From Bacillus sp. AFS055030 (GTDB lineage Bacteria > Bacillota > Bacilli > Bacillales > Bacillaceae_G): 57,320 nucleotides of DNA. The stretch is from the NCBI RefSeq assembly GCF_002574545.1, contig NZ_NUGT01000006.1, forward strand, positions 1 to 57,320. Direction: 5' to 3'. Position numbers and translations under genes: made by a program. The notes below the pieces were generated by a model. That model was not told the origin of the DNA and searched no databases. It saw nothing but the letters and a program-made list of their open reading frames with translations. Below are positions 45,533 through 54,327 of this stretch, in pieces. Every line of letters starts with the position of its first letter. Position 1 is the first letter of the stretch.

Positions 45533-46246
45533 TTAAAATTCCCCCAATTTATAACCAATCCCCCATAAAGTCTTTACATATTTTGGATTAGAAGGATTAT
45601 CTTCTATTTTTTCTCTGAGACGTCGAATATGTACATTAATAACATTTTCATCACCATAGTATTCTTCTTGCCAAACAAGACTGTATACCTGTGCTTTTGT
45701 AAATACTTGATTTGGTCTTGTAATAAAGAGTTTTAATATATTAAACTCTTTTAACGTAAGCTTTAAGTCATGACCACATTTTTTTACAGAATAATTTTTC
45801 ATATCAATGATCAAATCACCTAGTTGAATAGTTTCTTCTTGGTAAGTCGGATTTACCACTTGATTGGTTAAGTCCATATAATGTTTTTCTCTTCTAAGAA
45901 TGGCTTTCACTCTAGCGACAAGTTCAATCATTGAAAAAGGCTTTGCAATGTAATCATCTGCACCAAACCCTAGACCTAACGCTTTATCGACGTCTTCTCC
46001 TTTTGCAGACATAATTAAAACTGGGATCATGCTTTTTGTTCTTATAATCTTTAAGCATTCCATCCCATCAATTTTCGGAATCATAATATCAAGTAAAACT
46101 AAGTCAAATTTTTTCACTTCTACTATCTGTAATGCCTCTTCACCATCAAAGACGGTGGAAACTGCATACCCATGTTTCACCAAAGTATCCTTTAACATCT
46201 CACTAATGTAATGATCATCTTCTACAATTAAGATTCGATTGTTCAT
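45533..46246 (-). CDS. OmpR-family response regulator
   Basis: 237 aa. Receiver domain with Asp9/Asp10-Asp11 acidic pocket and phospho-acceptor Asp53 (LVLLDIMIPKIDG), then a winged-helix effector (NVHIRRLREKIEDNP). First gene of the RR-HK-ATPase-permease operon. AAGGATGGG precedes the ATG. An inverted repeat at 46303-46335 (TACTCC...GGAGTA) upstream is either a terminator of the relic gene behind it or an operator. Confidence 0.94.
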   Translation of the reverse strand: MNNRILIVEDDHYISEMLKDTLVKHGYAVSTVFDGEEALQIVEVKKFDLVLLDIMIPKIDGMECLKIIRTKSMIPVLIMSAKGEDVDKALGLGFGADDYIAKPFSMIELVARVKAILRREKHYMDLTNQVVNPTYQEETIQLGDLIIDMKNYSVKKCGHDLKLTLKEFNILKLFITRPNQVFTKAQVYSLVWQEEYYGDENVINVHIRRLREKIEDNPSNPKYVKTLWGIGYKLGEF

Positions 46247-46492
46247 AATCCCATCCTTAACTTTTATTCTGGTTTTTCATAAAAACTATATTAATAAACT
46301 AAAATACTCCCAAGATAAAAATATCTTAAGGAGTAGTTGTAGAATACAATATTTCACATGTAAATTACTCCACTTTTGAAATCCAGAGTAATTTTTATTT
46401 TTTGATATTCTACATACACATTCTATATGTGACTAGCTTTAGTTGCTTAAGAAGTAATCGTAAAATTTTTTAACTTTTGGCTGAAAATGTGG

Positions 46493-46755
46493 TTATATCC
46501 CAATGTTTCGAACTTGTTTTTTATTTGCTTTCCAACCAGTCTTTTTAAGTTCTTTAGCGATCAAAATATTAAAAAATCCATCTCCGACCAATACAATATC
46601 ACAATATCAGTATGGTCTTGGGCATATTTTATTAATAATTTTGATGCTTTTTCAGCTCTAATTTTTGCGTCATTCAATGACTCGCAGTTACTTGAATAAC
46701 CACAAAACCATAGACATCTCAAAATTACTGCCCAAAAACCGGGTTTTAACCTCAA
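46493..46755 (-). pseudogene. Histidine phosphatase family gene remnant, frameshifted by an 8-bp duplication
   Basis: The minus strand encodes WFCGYSSNCESLNDAKIRAE and KASKLLIKYAQDHTDI, then, in another frame, VLVGDGFFNILIAKELKKTG and WKANKK. Together they match the C-terminal half of histidine phosphatases (VLLVGHGxMNRxIAKELxxxGWKG). The frame change coincides with a tandem duplication of ACAATATC (46593-46600 and 46601-46608); deleting one copy restores the frame. The catalytic His of VGHG is Asp here (VGDG), and the N-terminal half with RHG is missing, so the gene was dead before or after the duplication. Confidence 0.75.
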
Positions 46756-46976
46756 TCCAAACAAAATTGTAAAAGGAGAGTTAATAAACTCCTAAAAATT
46801 AATTACTGACTGATTAATTTTACCATATTTTGGAATACATTTAGTTATTATTTAAAACCTCTTGTTCAAGTAAACTGCCATTTCGTTGCATAAGAAAAAT
46901 TAAGTAGAAAATTCAGAGATTGGAATTATTCATAAATCATTTATAATTTTTTTTGCCCCCTAATAGCGAGATTTTA

Positions 46977-47114
46977 GGTAGATCCAAAACTTAAATAACA
47001 GACGAATTTATCAGCGCCTATAACGAATGGAAAAAAGGCAATATAATAGCGGTACAAGCAATGAAAGATAGCTACCTGACTAAAGCTACATTTTACAGAT
47101 TAGTAAAACCATGA
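46977..47114 (+). pseudogene. 3' fragment of a serine recombinase (resolvase) with nonsense codon
   Basis: The frame reads GRSKT-stop-ITDEFISAYNEWKKGN, then IIAVQAMKDSYLTKATFYRL and VKP before TGA. This is the C-terminal DNA-binding helix-turn-helix of resolvase/invertase proteins, which begin GRPK and end KKxTFYRxVK. The catalytic domain is absent and TAA at 46992 interrupts even the remaining piece. Confidence 0.8.
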
Positions 47115-47190
47115 AAACAAATAATATTTATAAAAGTTAAAAAGAGGTAATTTCAATTGAAAAAGTATACTTAAGTTTCAATTATTAATC

Positions 47191-47568
47191 ATGTCGGGGA
47201 ATGGCCAATATTACGATACTCCAAATTCAACCATCCGTAATAATGCTCAAAATGATGGCTTCAAAATATACATTAAATTTGATGAATATAGAAAAGAGGC
47301 ATTTATAAATAATTATGATAATACAGTATTTATTGAATCGGTCACTGTTTGGTTACTTGAAAACTCTAACGAAGGATTCGCAGCTCGAGATGTATTAGAA
47401 ATACTTCTAATAGCCGCTCATAAACCTATATTTAATAAAGAATTAAGAATAGATGAACGAACTAAAATTAAAGTTGATGAAATGCTACAACAAGAAACTA
47501 ACCAAACCGCTATCGATAATGAAAAAATTAATGGAATGTCTGTTAAAACCATAATTCAGAAAAAATAG
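47191..47568 (+). CDS. Hypothetical protein
   Basis: 125 aa, acidic N-terminal half and helical C-terminal half (ERTKIKVDEMLQQETNQ). No family recognised. No ribosome site stands before the ATG; a good AAAGAGGTAA lies 40 nt upstream and leads into a 5-codon TTG frame, so the start may have been damaged or the gene lost its front. Its place beside the recombinase relic suggests cargo of the former element. Confidence 0.45.
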   Translation: MSGNGQYYDTPNSTIRNNAQNDGFKIYIKFDEYRKEAFINNYDNTVFIESVTVWLLENSNEGFAARDVLEILLIAAHKPIFNKELRIDERTKIKVDEMLQQETNQTAIDNEKINGMSVKTIIQKK

Positions 47569-47851
47569 TTAAAAAAGTATTTTTTACAGTATAAATCACC
47601 AAAATATTACTTAAGAGAAACAACAGGTGGGATTTGTACGATTTGTTTTGTAGTATTCCCCCATAATAAGCTAGATCAAATCACGACGTGTTTAGGCGTA
47701 CTACACCGAAATAGCTTACCGTTTCATAGGAAGATAGTAACTATATTTAAAAACCAGTAAATTGTTGAAATTTTCTTTTGTATGGAACTGTTTTATAAAC
47801 ACAATATTCTGCCCCGATTAGCTGTTCTGCCATTAACTCTTCTCTGTTATA
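47569..47851. other. Unassigned stretch, partly higher in GC
   Basis: Bases about 47620-47730 are richer in GC than their surroundings and suggest a foreign relic. On the minus strand a 28-codon frame (47747-47833) reads MAEQLIGAEYCVYKTVPYKR and on, with a weak ribosome site. I could not identify it. Confidence 0.3.
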
Positions 47852-47884
47852 AAACAAAAAACCTCTTGATATACAAGAGGTTTA
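47852..47884 (-). terminator. Terminator of the tRNA-Val gene
   Basis: The minus strand has AAACCTCTTGTATATCAAGAGGTTT followed by a T-run in halves: arms ACCTCTTG and CAAGAGGT, then TTTTGTTTT. Confidence 0.85.
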
Positions 47885-47888
47885 GATA

Positions 47889-47961
47889 TGATCCCAACTG
47901 GACTTGAACCAGCGACCCCTACCCTGTCAAGGTAGTGCTCTCCCAGCTGAGCTATGGAATC
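47889..47961 (-). tRNA. tRNA-Val (anticodon GAC)
   Basis: The 73-nt cloverleaf reads GATTCCA (acceptor), AGCTCAGCTGGGAGAGC (D-arm), CTACC-TTGACAG-GGTAG (anticodon arm, GAC at the centre), GCTGG-TTCAAGT-CCAGT-type T-arm and TGGGATC (acceptor 3') plus discriminator A. CCA is not encoded. It is a single gene with its own terminator, and its 3' end is repeated at 39065-39089. Confidence 0.95.
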
Positions 47962-48094
47962 GTAATATTTAAGGAGAAATACTTCTCTCTTATTAAGTCT
48001 ATTATACTGTTTTGTCTCCTACTCTTCAACCAATATTTAACAAAAAATTTCGAATTTAATCCACTAGAATATAGATTTCATTTTGAAAAAATAC

Positions 48095-48289
48095 TCATCT
48101 ATCTGATTTTGCTTCTATTTCGTTTATTGTATGCATTAGATCTTTCCATCTCATATCTTTGTCTCTTGGTATATTGCTTAATAGAATACTTCCAACTACA
48201 ATTGTTAAGAACAATAGTAACACACCCACACTAAATACAAATGTCTGAACTTTATAGTTTTTAACGATTTTAATTATTCTACTTTTCAT
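48095..48289 (-). CDS. Small single-span membrane protein
   Basis: 64 aa: a basic N-terminus, one membrane helix (FVFSVGVLLLFLTIVVGSIL) and a charged tail (DKDMRWKDLMHTINEIEAKS). TTGGAG lies 9 nt before the ATG at 48289. Not recognised. It stands alone between the tRNA and the DUF6944 gene. Confidence 0.6.
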   Translation of the reverse strand: MKSRIIKIVKNYKVQTFVFSVGVLLLFLTIVVGSILLSNIPRDKDMRWKDLMHTINEIEAKSDR

Positions 48290-48500
48290 AGGCGATCGCT
48301 CCAATAGTTAAATATTAATATTCCTTAACCATAAATGGTGAAGATGTACTCCCTTTATTATTAATATTTTCCTGATTGCCTATTATGTAAACAAAAATTT
48401 AGAATATCAGTACTATTATTATTTTCACAAGATTATTTTAAGTTCCTTGGTCATTCTTTTATGTATTTAGAACTAACATCCACACTATAGCTTATTTTTG

Positions 48501-49706
48501 TTAGCTCTTTTTCTTTCTCTCTGTATATTCCGAGGTTTTGCTTTTCTTTTGATTTGATTCGACCCTATTTTCCTCAGAATTTTTTCTCTTTTTATTTCTT
48601 CTTTTGGAATTCTCGTTCTCTTCTAGTTCTTTTTTCTCCTGTTCCTTTAGTTTTGCATTCACCTCTAATAACTCTTTTTGTTCAGAGTAGACGGATATGA
48701 TTGAACCGCCAGCTTGAATCCAACTTCCGCTATATTTTAATAGCAATGCTAATTCTTCGTATTCTTTAATTAATGGGTTTGTTTCGGTTTCTTCTGCAAC
48801 TTGTTGGAGTACATTAAAAATGATTCCATCTGATAGTTCACTTGGCACGCTTTGTTTGCTAGAAATTGATTCATCCTGTTGTCTTGGAATTATTTCATCT
48901 GGTTCTTCAGGTTCGTAATCTGGTATTCTACCAAAAAGATATTCTATTTCTTCATTAGACGATTCACTTGATCGATCATATATTTTTTCATTTTCCTCTT
49001 CCATCTCATTTGTAAGTTTAACGGTATCATCTTCTGGCAATCTACCTAGAGATTCTTGCAATTCATCAAAAATAATTCCGTCCGAAAGTTCACTAGCATC
49101 TGATTCTGGTGCACTGCCATGATATTCTTGAAGTACGTCAAATATGACCCCATCTGATAAATCGCTAGGTTCTCCTACTTGCCCGGTGGTTTCTTTTAAA
49201 TAGTCTTTTAAATCTTCTATTTCTAGCTCTACGACCCCTCCTAATACTTGTAAAGTGTTTCCAATCGATTGTAAGAGATTCCCCATAAATCCAGATACAT
49301 CAAATTCTTCTTGGCTTACTTCTTCTAAGGCTGCAATTAATCCCCCAAATGCTTGTTGGGCATTCCCTATCATATTTAGTTTTATTGCTCGATCGACATT
49401 TTTTTCTTCTTCTTCTTTTCCTTCCTCCGCTTCTGCAGCTAATAAACTAAATAATACTGTGACATTACCTGATGCTTGGATAATTTCCCCTGAATCTTCT
49501 AATATACTTGGTTCGCCTAAAAATGCTTCTATTATGTTACCGATTGCTTGAAAGGAATTCCCACCAAAATCTAGATGAAAACTGATATCCTCCCATCTTT
49601 TTCGGTTTTCTCCTTTTAATCCTCTCATGGGTGTACTACTAATTGCTGAGCTGATTGTTCCAATGGCATTCACCCAGGCCCCAATTACCTCCATAACTTG
49701 GCTCAT
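48501..49706 (-). CDS. DUF6944-like repetitive protein
   Basis: 401 aa. The N-terminal 165 residues and residues 310-345 are built from helical repeats with G-x-x-x-Q-A-x-G cores (GNSFQAIGN, GEIIQASGN, GNAQQAFGG, GNLLQSIGN, GSWIQAGGS). Between them is an acidic linker carrying LSDGVIFDVLQ (183-193), LSDGIIFDELQ (207-217) and LSDGIIFNVLQ (291-301). The C-terminus is highly charged. This resembles DUF6944 proteins of Bacillus, whose function is unknown. No signal peptide or membrane span. The ribosome site is weak. Confidence 0.75.
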   Translation of the reverse strand: MSQVMEVIGAWVNAIGTISSAISSTPMRGLKGENRKRWEDISFHLDFGGNSFQAIGNIIEAFLGEPSILEDSGEIIQASGNVTVLFSLLAAEAEEGKEEEEKNVDRAIKLNMIGNAQQAFGGLIAALEEVSQEEFDVSGFMGNLLQSIGNTLQVLGGVVELEIEDLKDYLKETTGQVGEPSDLSDGVIFDVLQEYHGSAPESDASELSDGIIFDELQESLGRLPEDDTVKLTNEMEEENEKIYDRSSESSNEEIEYLFGRIPDYEPEEPDEIIPRQQDESISSKQSVPSELSDGIIFNVLQQVAEETETNPLIKEYEELALLLKYSGSWIQAGGSIISVYSEQKELLEVNAKLKEQEKKELEENENSKRRNKKRKNSEENRVESNQKKSKTSEYTERKKKS

Positions 49707-49805
49707 AATAAAACACCAATCCTTGATATGTCATTTAAGATTAGTATATTCATCTATGATGTTTAAACGTTCCATTTAGGGAAATGTAATTGAGCCCTAA
49801 TAAAT

Positions 49806-50462
49806 TTATCCCACTTTCTTCTTAAACCATTCAATTTTTGATTTTTCGCCTACAATAAAAATTAAATCACCACTTTGAAAAACTACATCTCCAATTTGTG
49901 ATACCATTGGCTCACCGTCGCGGATGATTAAGACAACAGTTATGCCATATTTCATTGAAAAACTCATTTCTCTTAGTGTTTTGCCAACTAATTTCTCAGG
50001 GATGACTGTTTCAACTCCCGCAATATTTTTGGTAATTTCGATGTATTCGATGATTCCACTCATCGCTTCCATACGTGCTGCTTTATGTCCAGCTTCTTCT
50101 TCTGGATAAATTACTAAATCCGCTCCAATACTTTCTAAAATGCCACCAACTTCACGATTATTTGCTTTACATATAATCCTTTTTACATTTCTCTCTTTCA
50201 ATCTTCTCGTAATTAAGATAGATGCTAATGAATCCGTTCCAATTGCTACAAATACTGCATCAAATTGACTGACATGTAAATCCTCTAAAATAGACTCATC
50301 ACGCAAATCACCAATAACTGCATATTCTGTGTATTCTTCTAATTGATCTAACGTTTTTTTATCTATATCACATACAACTACTTCATGACCTAACCGATCA
50401 AATTCTTTTACAATGCCTCGCCCAAAACGTCCAGCACCTATTACTAAATATTGCTTTGGCAT
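49806..50462 (-). CDS. KtrA/KtrC-type potassium channel regulatory subunit
   Basis: 218 aa. RCK_N Rossmann domain with VIGAGRFGRGI (7-17) and acidic VVCDIDKK for the ribose, and an RCK_C domain (about 140-218) that in Ktr proteins binds c-di-AMP. It gates the membrane subunit encoded 14 nt upstream. GGAGGAG precedes the ATG. Confidence 0.94.
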   Translation of the reverse strand: MPKQYLVIGAGRFGRGIVKEFDRLGHEVVVCDIDKKTLDQLEEYTEYAVIGDLRDESILEDLHVSQFDAVFVAIGTDSLASILITRRLKERNVKRIICKANNREVGGILESIGADLVIYPEEEAGHKAARMEAMSGIIEYIEITKNIAGVETVIPEKLVGKTLREMSFSMKYGITVVLIIRDGEPMVSQIGDVVFQSGDLIFIVGEKSKIEWFKKKVG

Positions 50463-50476
50463 ACATACACTCCTCC

Positions 50477-51793
50477 TTACCCAATAGCTAAGTCTTTTTC
50501 AACATATTTTAATTTTTGATTCTCAACTCTTAATACAAAATAAATTAGCGTGAAAATCCCAATTCTACCAATAAACATTAATAAAATTAATATTATTTTT
50601 GACATAGTATGAATATTTGCTGTAATCCCTAATGATAATCCGGTATTTGTAATTGCCGAAATGACCTCTAGTAAAATAAAATCTAACTGAAATGGTTCAA
50701 AAATTGATATTGTTATCGTTGCTACAGTGATTAATATAATAAAGCTCATCGCTATAACAAATGCACGGTCAACAACTTCCTTCTTTACACTTGTTCTAAA
50801 AATAATTGTATCCTCTTGTGACTTAATAACTGAAAACATTTTTGCTGCTAATACCGAAACTGTCGTTAAACGAATCCCTCCTGCTGCACTCGATGAAGCT
50901 CCACCAATATACATTAATACTAAAATGATTAAGATTGCTGGCAATGTTAGTTCACCAATATCAAGAGGTGCATATCCTCCATTTCGACTAGTTACTGATA
51001 AAAATAATGAATTAGTAAGTTGATCAAAGAAATTTAATTGTTTAAACGCATGTCCTTTTTCTAAAAGCCAAAATACAATTGTTCCAAGAACCATAAATGA
51101 AAAATGCAAACGCATATTGATCCTTGTAAATAAGGATTTTTTCTTATTGTATTTATAGATATACTCCATAATCGTTGGATATCCTAGTCCACCTATAAAA
51201 ATTAATACTGCCGTTACAATTAACACTAAATTATTTTTTTGGAATGAAATTAAACTATTTCCAAATAAATCAAAACCTGTATTTGTAAAACTTGCAATTG
51301 AATGGAAAGCAGTAACTAATAAAGTTTCTAATGCAGTATCATATTTCCCTCTAAATTGACTATAAAAAAAGAGACCGCCTAGAAATTGAAAAAATAAAGT
51401 TGTATATAAAACTGACAAACTTAATCTTCTAATTGACTTAATGCTGCTTTGGTTTTGGTCCTTTGATACAACTAGTAAATTTGAAATCGTCATCCGAATA
51501 CCAAGTATCATAAAACCATAACTAATAAATACAACAATTCCAATTGCACCAATTTCCATTTGGATCATTAATAGTATCTTCCCCCAAACATTAAACGTCT
51601 CAACTAAGTTAACTGTTGTTAATCCAGTTACACTAATAGCACTCGTTGAAACAAATAAACTATCGATATAATTGATAGGCGAAATTCGCGTAAAAGGAAG
51701 ATAGTATAAGAATGAAAATAAAAATATAATGATTATATAAGAAATAAATATGTAATGGAGAGGATTTTTGGCTTTTTTCTTCTTTTTTTTCAT
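50477..51793 (-). CDS. KtrB/KtrD-type potassium uptake membrane subunit
   Basis: 438 aa TrkH/KtrB family. Four pore repeats with selectivity-filter glycines are visible, such as STSAISVTGLTTV, ASFTNTGFDLFG, TSRNGGYAPLDIG and SAITNTGLSLGI. Sodium-dependent K+ uptake with the RCK subunit downstream. In B. subtilis the gene order is regulator first; here the membrane subunit comes first. Confidence 0.94.
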   Translation of the reverse strand: MKKKKKKAKNPLHYIFISYIIIIFLFSFLYYLPFTRISPINYIDSLFVSTSAISVTGLTTVNLVETFNVWGKILLMIQMEIGAIGIVVFISYGFMILGIRMTISNLLVVSKDQNQSSIKSIRRLSLSVLYTTLFFQFLGGLFFYSQFRGKYDTALETLLVTAFHSIASFTNTGFDLFGNSLISFQKNNLVLIVTAVLIFIGGLGYPTIMEYIYKYNKKKSLFTRINMRLHFSFMVLGTIVFWLLEKGHAFKQLNFFDQLTNSLFLSVTSRNGGYAPLDIGELTLPAILIILVLMYIGGASSSAAGGIRLTTVSVLAAKMFSVIKSQEDTIIFRTSVKKEVVDRAFVIAMSFIILITVATITISIFEPFQLDFILLEVISAITNTGLSLGITANIHTMSKIILILLMFIGRIGIFTLIYFVLRVENQKLKYVEKDLAIG

Positions 51794-51880
51794 ATGTAGC
51801 TCTTTTTCTCCTTTAATTGCTTAATAAAAATATATGGAATATTTTTCAAATCGCTATTATCTATTCTACCTATTTTTAGT

Positions 51881-51918
51881 TAAAAAACAAAAAAACTTTC
51901 AAACGAAATGAAAGTTTT
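51881..51918 (-). terminator. Terminator after the EamA transporter gene
   Basis: AAAACTTTCA and TGAAAGTTTT form a hairpin followed on the minus strand by TTTGTTTT. Confidence 0.8.
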
Positions 51919-51938
51919 GAAAGCCTTATTGAAATTAT

Positions 51939-52853
51939 TTAAGCTGATGAAGAATTATCTTTTTTGACTTGTATTGATGTTACTTCTTTTTGTTGTTGAT
52001 ATAAGTACAAGAATACACTCACAATAACGATTGTACCCCCAATTAACTGAAACGAGGTTAACATTTCGTTAAGAAGGAAAAATGCTAAAATAGATGCACC
52101 GACTGGTTCACCGAGTATACTCATTGAGATCGTTGTAGCATTTACATAATTTAATAAATAGTTATTTATGATATGTGCTAATGAAGGAATAATGGCAGAT
52201 GCGATAAAAATGATCCAATCTTTTGATTGGTAATGAAAGAAATTATCCATCGTTACGAGATTATAGATTGTTAAAAATGCAGCCGAAAATGCGAATACCC
52301 AAAAACTATACACCCAATGAGATGTATTTTTTACGGTTGTTTGTCCAACCATTAAATAGAGTACTGCAGCAATTACACTTAAAAATGAAAGAATATCACC
52401 TTTAAACGCTGACATACTTAAGCCGATATCACCGAATCCTATTAGACATACACCAATAATAGCAATAATCATACATATTTTAGATTGCATAGACGTACGT
52501 TCTTTAAAGACAAAGAATCCAAGAATCATTGCAACTAATGGCTGGAGAGCTAGTATAATCGTTGAGCTCGCCACTGAAGTGAAAACTAATGAACCATACC
52601 ATAAAATAAAATGGACTGCTAACATTAAACCACCTAAAGCAAATGATTTATAATGTGATTTTTTTAAAGCTTTTAATTCATTTTTTCGCTTCAATACAAA
52701 TGGAAGCATCCATATACACGTAAACCAGAGGCGATACATGCTTAAAACAGATGGAGAAGCATTTGTCCATTTCGCTAATATAGCTGAAGTTGAAATTGCA
52801 ATAATGGACAAAAATAATAGAGACATCATTGCATTAGGTTGTTTTTTATTCAT
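51939..52853 (-). CDS. EamA/DMT-family transporter
   Basis: 304 aa with ten membrane helices in two EamA repeats (about 10-145 and 155-290). STSAILAKWTNASPSVLSMY starts repeat one and LGEPVGASILAFFLLNE is the conserved end of repeat two. A metabolite exporter or importer of unknown substrate. AAGAGGTG precedes the ATG; divergent from yjcH. Confidence 0.9.
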   Translation of the reverse strand: MNKKQPNAMMSLLFLSIIAISTSAILAKWTNASPSVLSMYRLWFTCIWMLPFVLKRKNELKALKKSHYKSFALGGLMLAVHFILWYGSLVFTSVASSTIILALQPLVAMILGFFVFKERTSMQSKICMIIAIIGVCLIGFGDIGLSMSAFKGDILSFLSVIAAVLYLMVGQTTVKNTSHWVYSFWVFAFSAAFLTIYNLVTMDNFFHYQSKDWIIFIASAIIPSLAHIINNYLLNYVNATTISMSILGEPVGASILAFFLLNEMLTSFQLIGGTIVIVSVFLYLYQQQKEVTSIQVKKDNSSSA

Positions 52854-52969
52854 GTTTCACCTCTTTTACACTTATTTTGTAAGCGTTTAATACATTTTAC
52901 TTTTCTAAATTTTTACTATGAAGTAACATCTAATTATATCATCCTAGGGAAAAGAAGAGGAGACATTTT

Positions 52970-53698
52970 ATGATTCAAACAAATGGTACTAGAGAAGAAC
53001 ATACATTATATAGTGAACACATCAAAAGAGAAATTACATTTACAATATACTATTCAAGCATGTACACACCGTTAATAAAACATCACTTATTAATTGCCCA
53101 AGATGGACAAGACTATTTTAATTTAGGAAAAGTTCATCGTGTAATTGAAAAATTAACAAAAGAAGGTTCAATTCAACCTACAATCATTGTAGGAATTCCA
53201 TATTCTTCACCAGAGGAGCGTTTTAAACTATATCACCCTTCTCAAGTTGGACAAAAAAATTATATTCGTTTTTTAGCTGAGGAATTACTTCCATATTTAG
53301 ATGATCACTTACCTTTACTTGGCTTAGCCCATAGCAGAACATTAATCGGTGATTCATTAGGTGGTACAGTTTCATTACAAGCTGCTTTTACATATCCTAA
53401 TACATTTGGACAAGTCATTATGCAATCACCATTTGTGAACGATGATGTGATCGAATTTTTAAAGAAAACAAAATTAAATTCAATTCTATCCATTGTTCAA
53501 ACTGTTGGAAAACAAGAAGAAAATGTTTTCACACCGAGTAAGCAATGGGTTAATTTTGTCAAAGGTGGATTACAATTAAAAGATTATCTAGCTAAATTCC
53601 CTGTAGAATTACATTATGCAGAATATGATGGGGACCATACATGGACAAACTGGGAAAAGCAGCTTGAAGACGTATTAAAAATTAGTTTAGCAAAATAA
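52970..53698 (+). CDS. yjcH: Alpha/beta-hydrolase fold esterase, YjcH family
   Basis: 242 aa. Nucleophile Ser129 in LIGDSLGGTVSL and a late His223 (GDHTWTNW) fit the catalytic triad of enterochelin-esterase-like (esterase D) hydrolases. It is followed by yjcG and yjcF homologues exactly as in B. subtilis, supporting the name. Substrate unknown. AGGAGAC precedes the ATG. Confidence 0.85.
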   Translation: MIQTNGTREEHTLYSEHIKREITFTIYYSSMYTPLIKHHLLIAQDGQDYFNLGKVHRVIEKLTKEGSIQPTIIVGIPYSSPEERFKLYHPSQVGQKNYIRFLAEELLPYLDDHLPLLGLAHSRTLIGDSLGGTVSLQAAFTYPNTFGQVIMQSPFVNDDVIEFLKKTKLNSILSIVQTVGKQEENVFTPSKQWVNFVKGGLQLKDYLAKFPVELHYAEYDGDHTWTNWEKQLEDVLKISLAK

Positions 53699-53811
53699 TT
53701 CATGAAACTTAGCGATTTTCAAAAAATTTGGTATAATTAATATTAGGTATTTTTCCTTCGTTAATTTTTTCAAATTAAAATATATAGTATCGAAAACAGG
53801 AGGTAATTTTT

Positions 53812-54327
53812 ATGAAATGTGGCGTTGTTATTTTCCCATCTAATTTCGTTCAAGATAAGGCTAATGAGTATAGAAAACGTTTTGATCCAGCTTATACGTT
53901 AATCTCTCCTCATGTAACAGTAAGAAGTGGATTCGAAATAAGTGAAGACCAACTTCCAACGATTATTTCACAATTAAATGAAATTGCGAGTCAAATTGAA
54001 CCATTCGAATTGGAAATTAATAAAGTAAGTTCTTTTGCACCAGTAAATAATGTCATTTATTTAAAAGTTACACCTGTTGAGGCATTAAAAGAGCTTCATG
54101 AAAAAATGCACTCTGGCGCGTTCCCAGAAATAAAAGACTATGCATTCGTACCGCATATTACAATTGGTCAGCAACTACAAGATGCTGAATTTGCTGATAT
54201 TCTAGGTCAGTTACGCATGATTCAATTTAATTACAATGAAGTAGTAGATAACTTTAAACTAGTTTACCAATTAGAAAACGGTGCTTGGGAAGTATATGAA
54301 ACATTTAAATTAGGAGCAAAAAAATGA
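53812..54327 (+). CDS. yjcG: 2H-phosphoesterase superfamily protein YjcG
   Basis: 171 aa. Two H-x-T signatures, HVTVRSGF (His34, Thr36) and HITIGQ (His115, Thr117), form the active site of 2H phosphoesterases (2'-5' RNA ligase-like). Length and motifs match YjcG. AGGAGGTAA precedes the ATG; its stop overlaps the yjcF start by 4 nt (ATGA). Confidence 0.92.
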   Translation: MKCGVVIFPSNFVQDKANEYRKRFDPAYTLISPHVTVRSGFEISEDQLPTIISQLNEIASQIEPFELEINKVSSFAPVNNVIYLKVTPVEALKELHEKMHSGAFPEIKDYAFVPHITIGQQLQDAEFADILGQLRMIQFNYNEVVDNFKLVYQLENGAWEVYETFKLGAKK

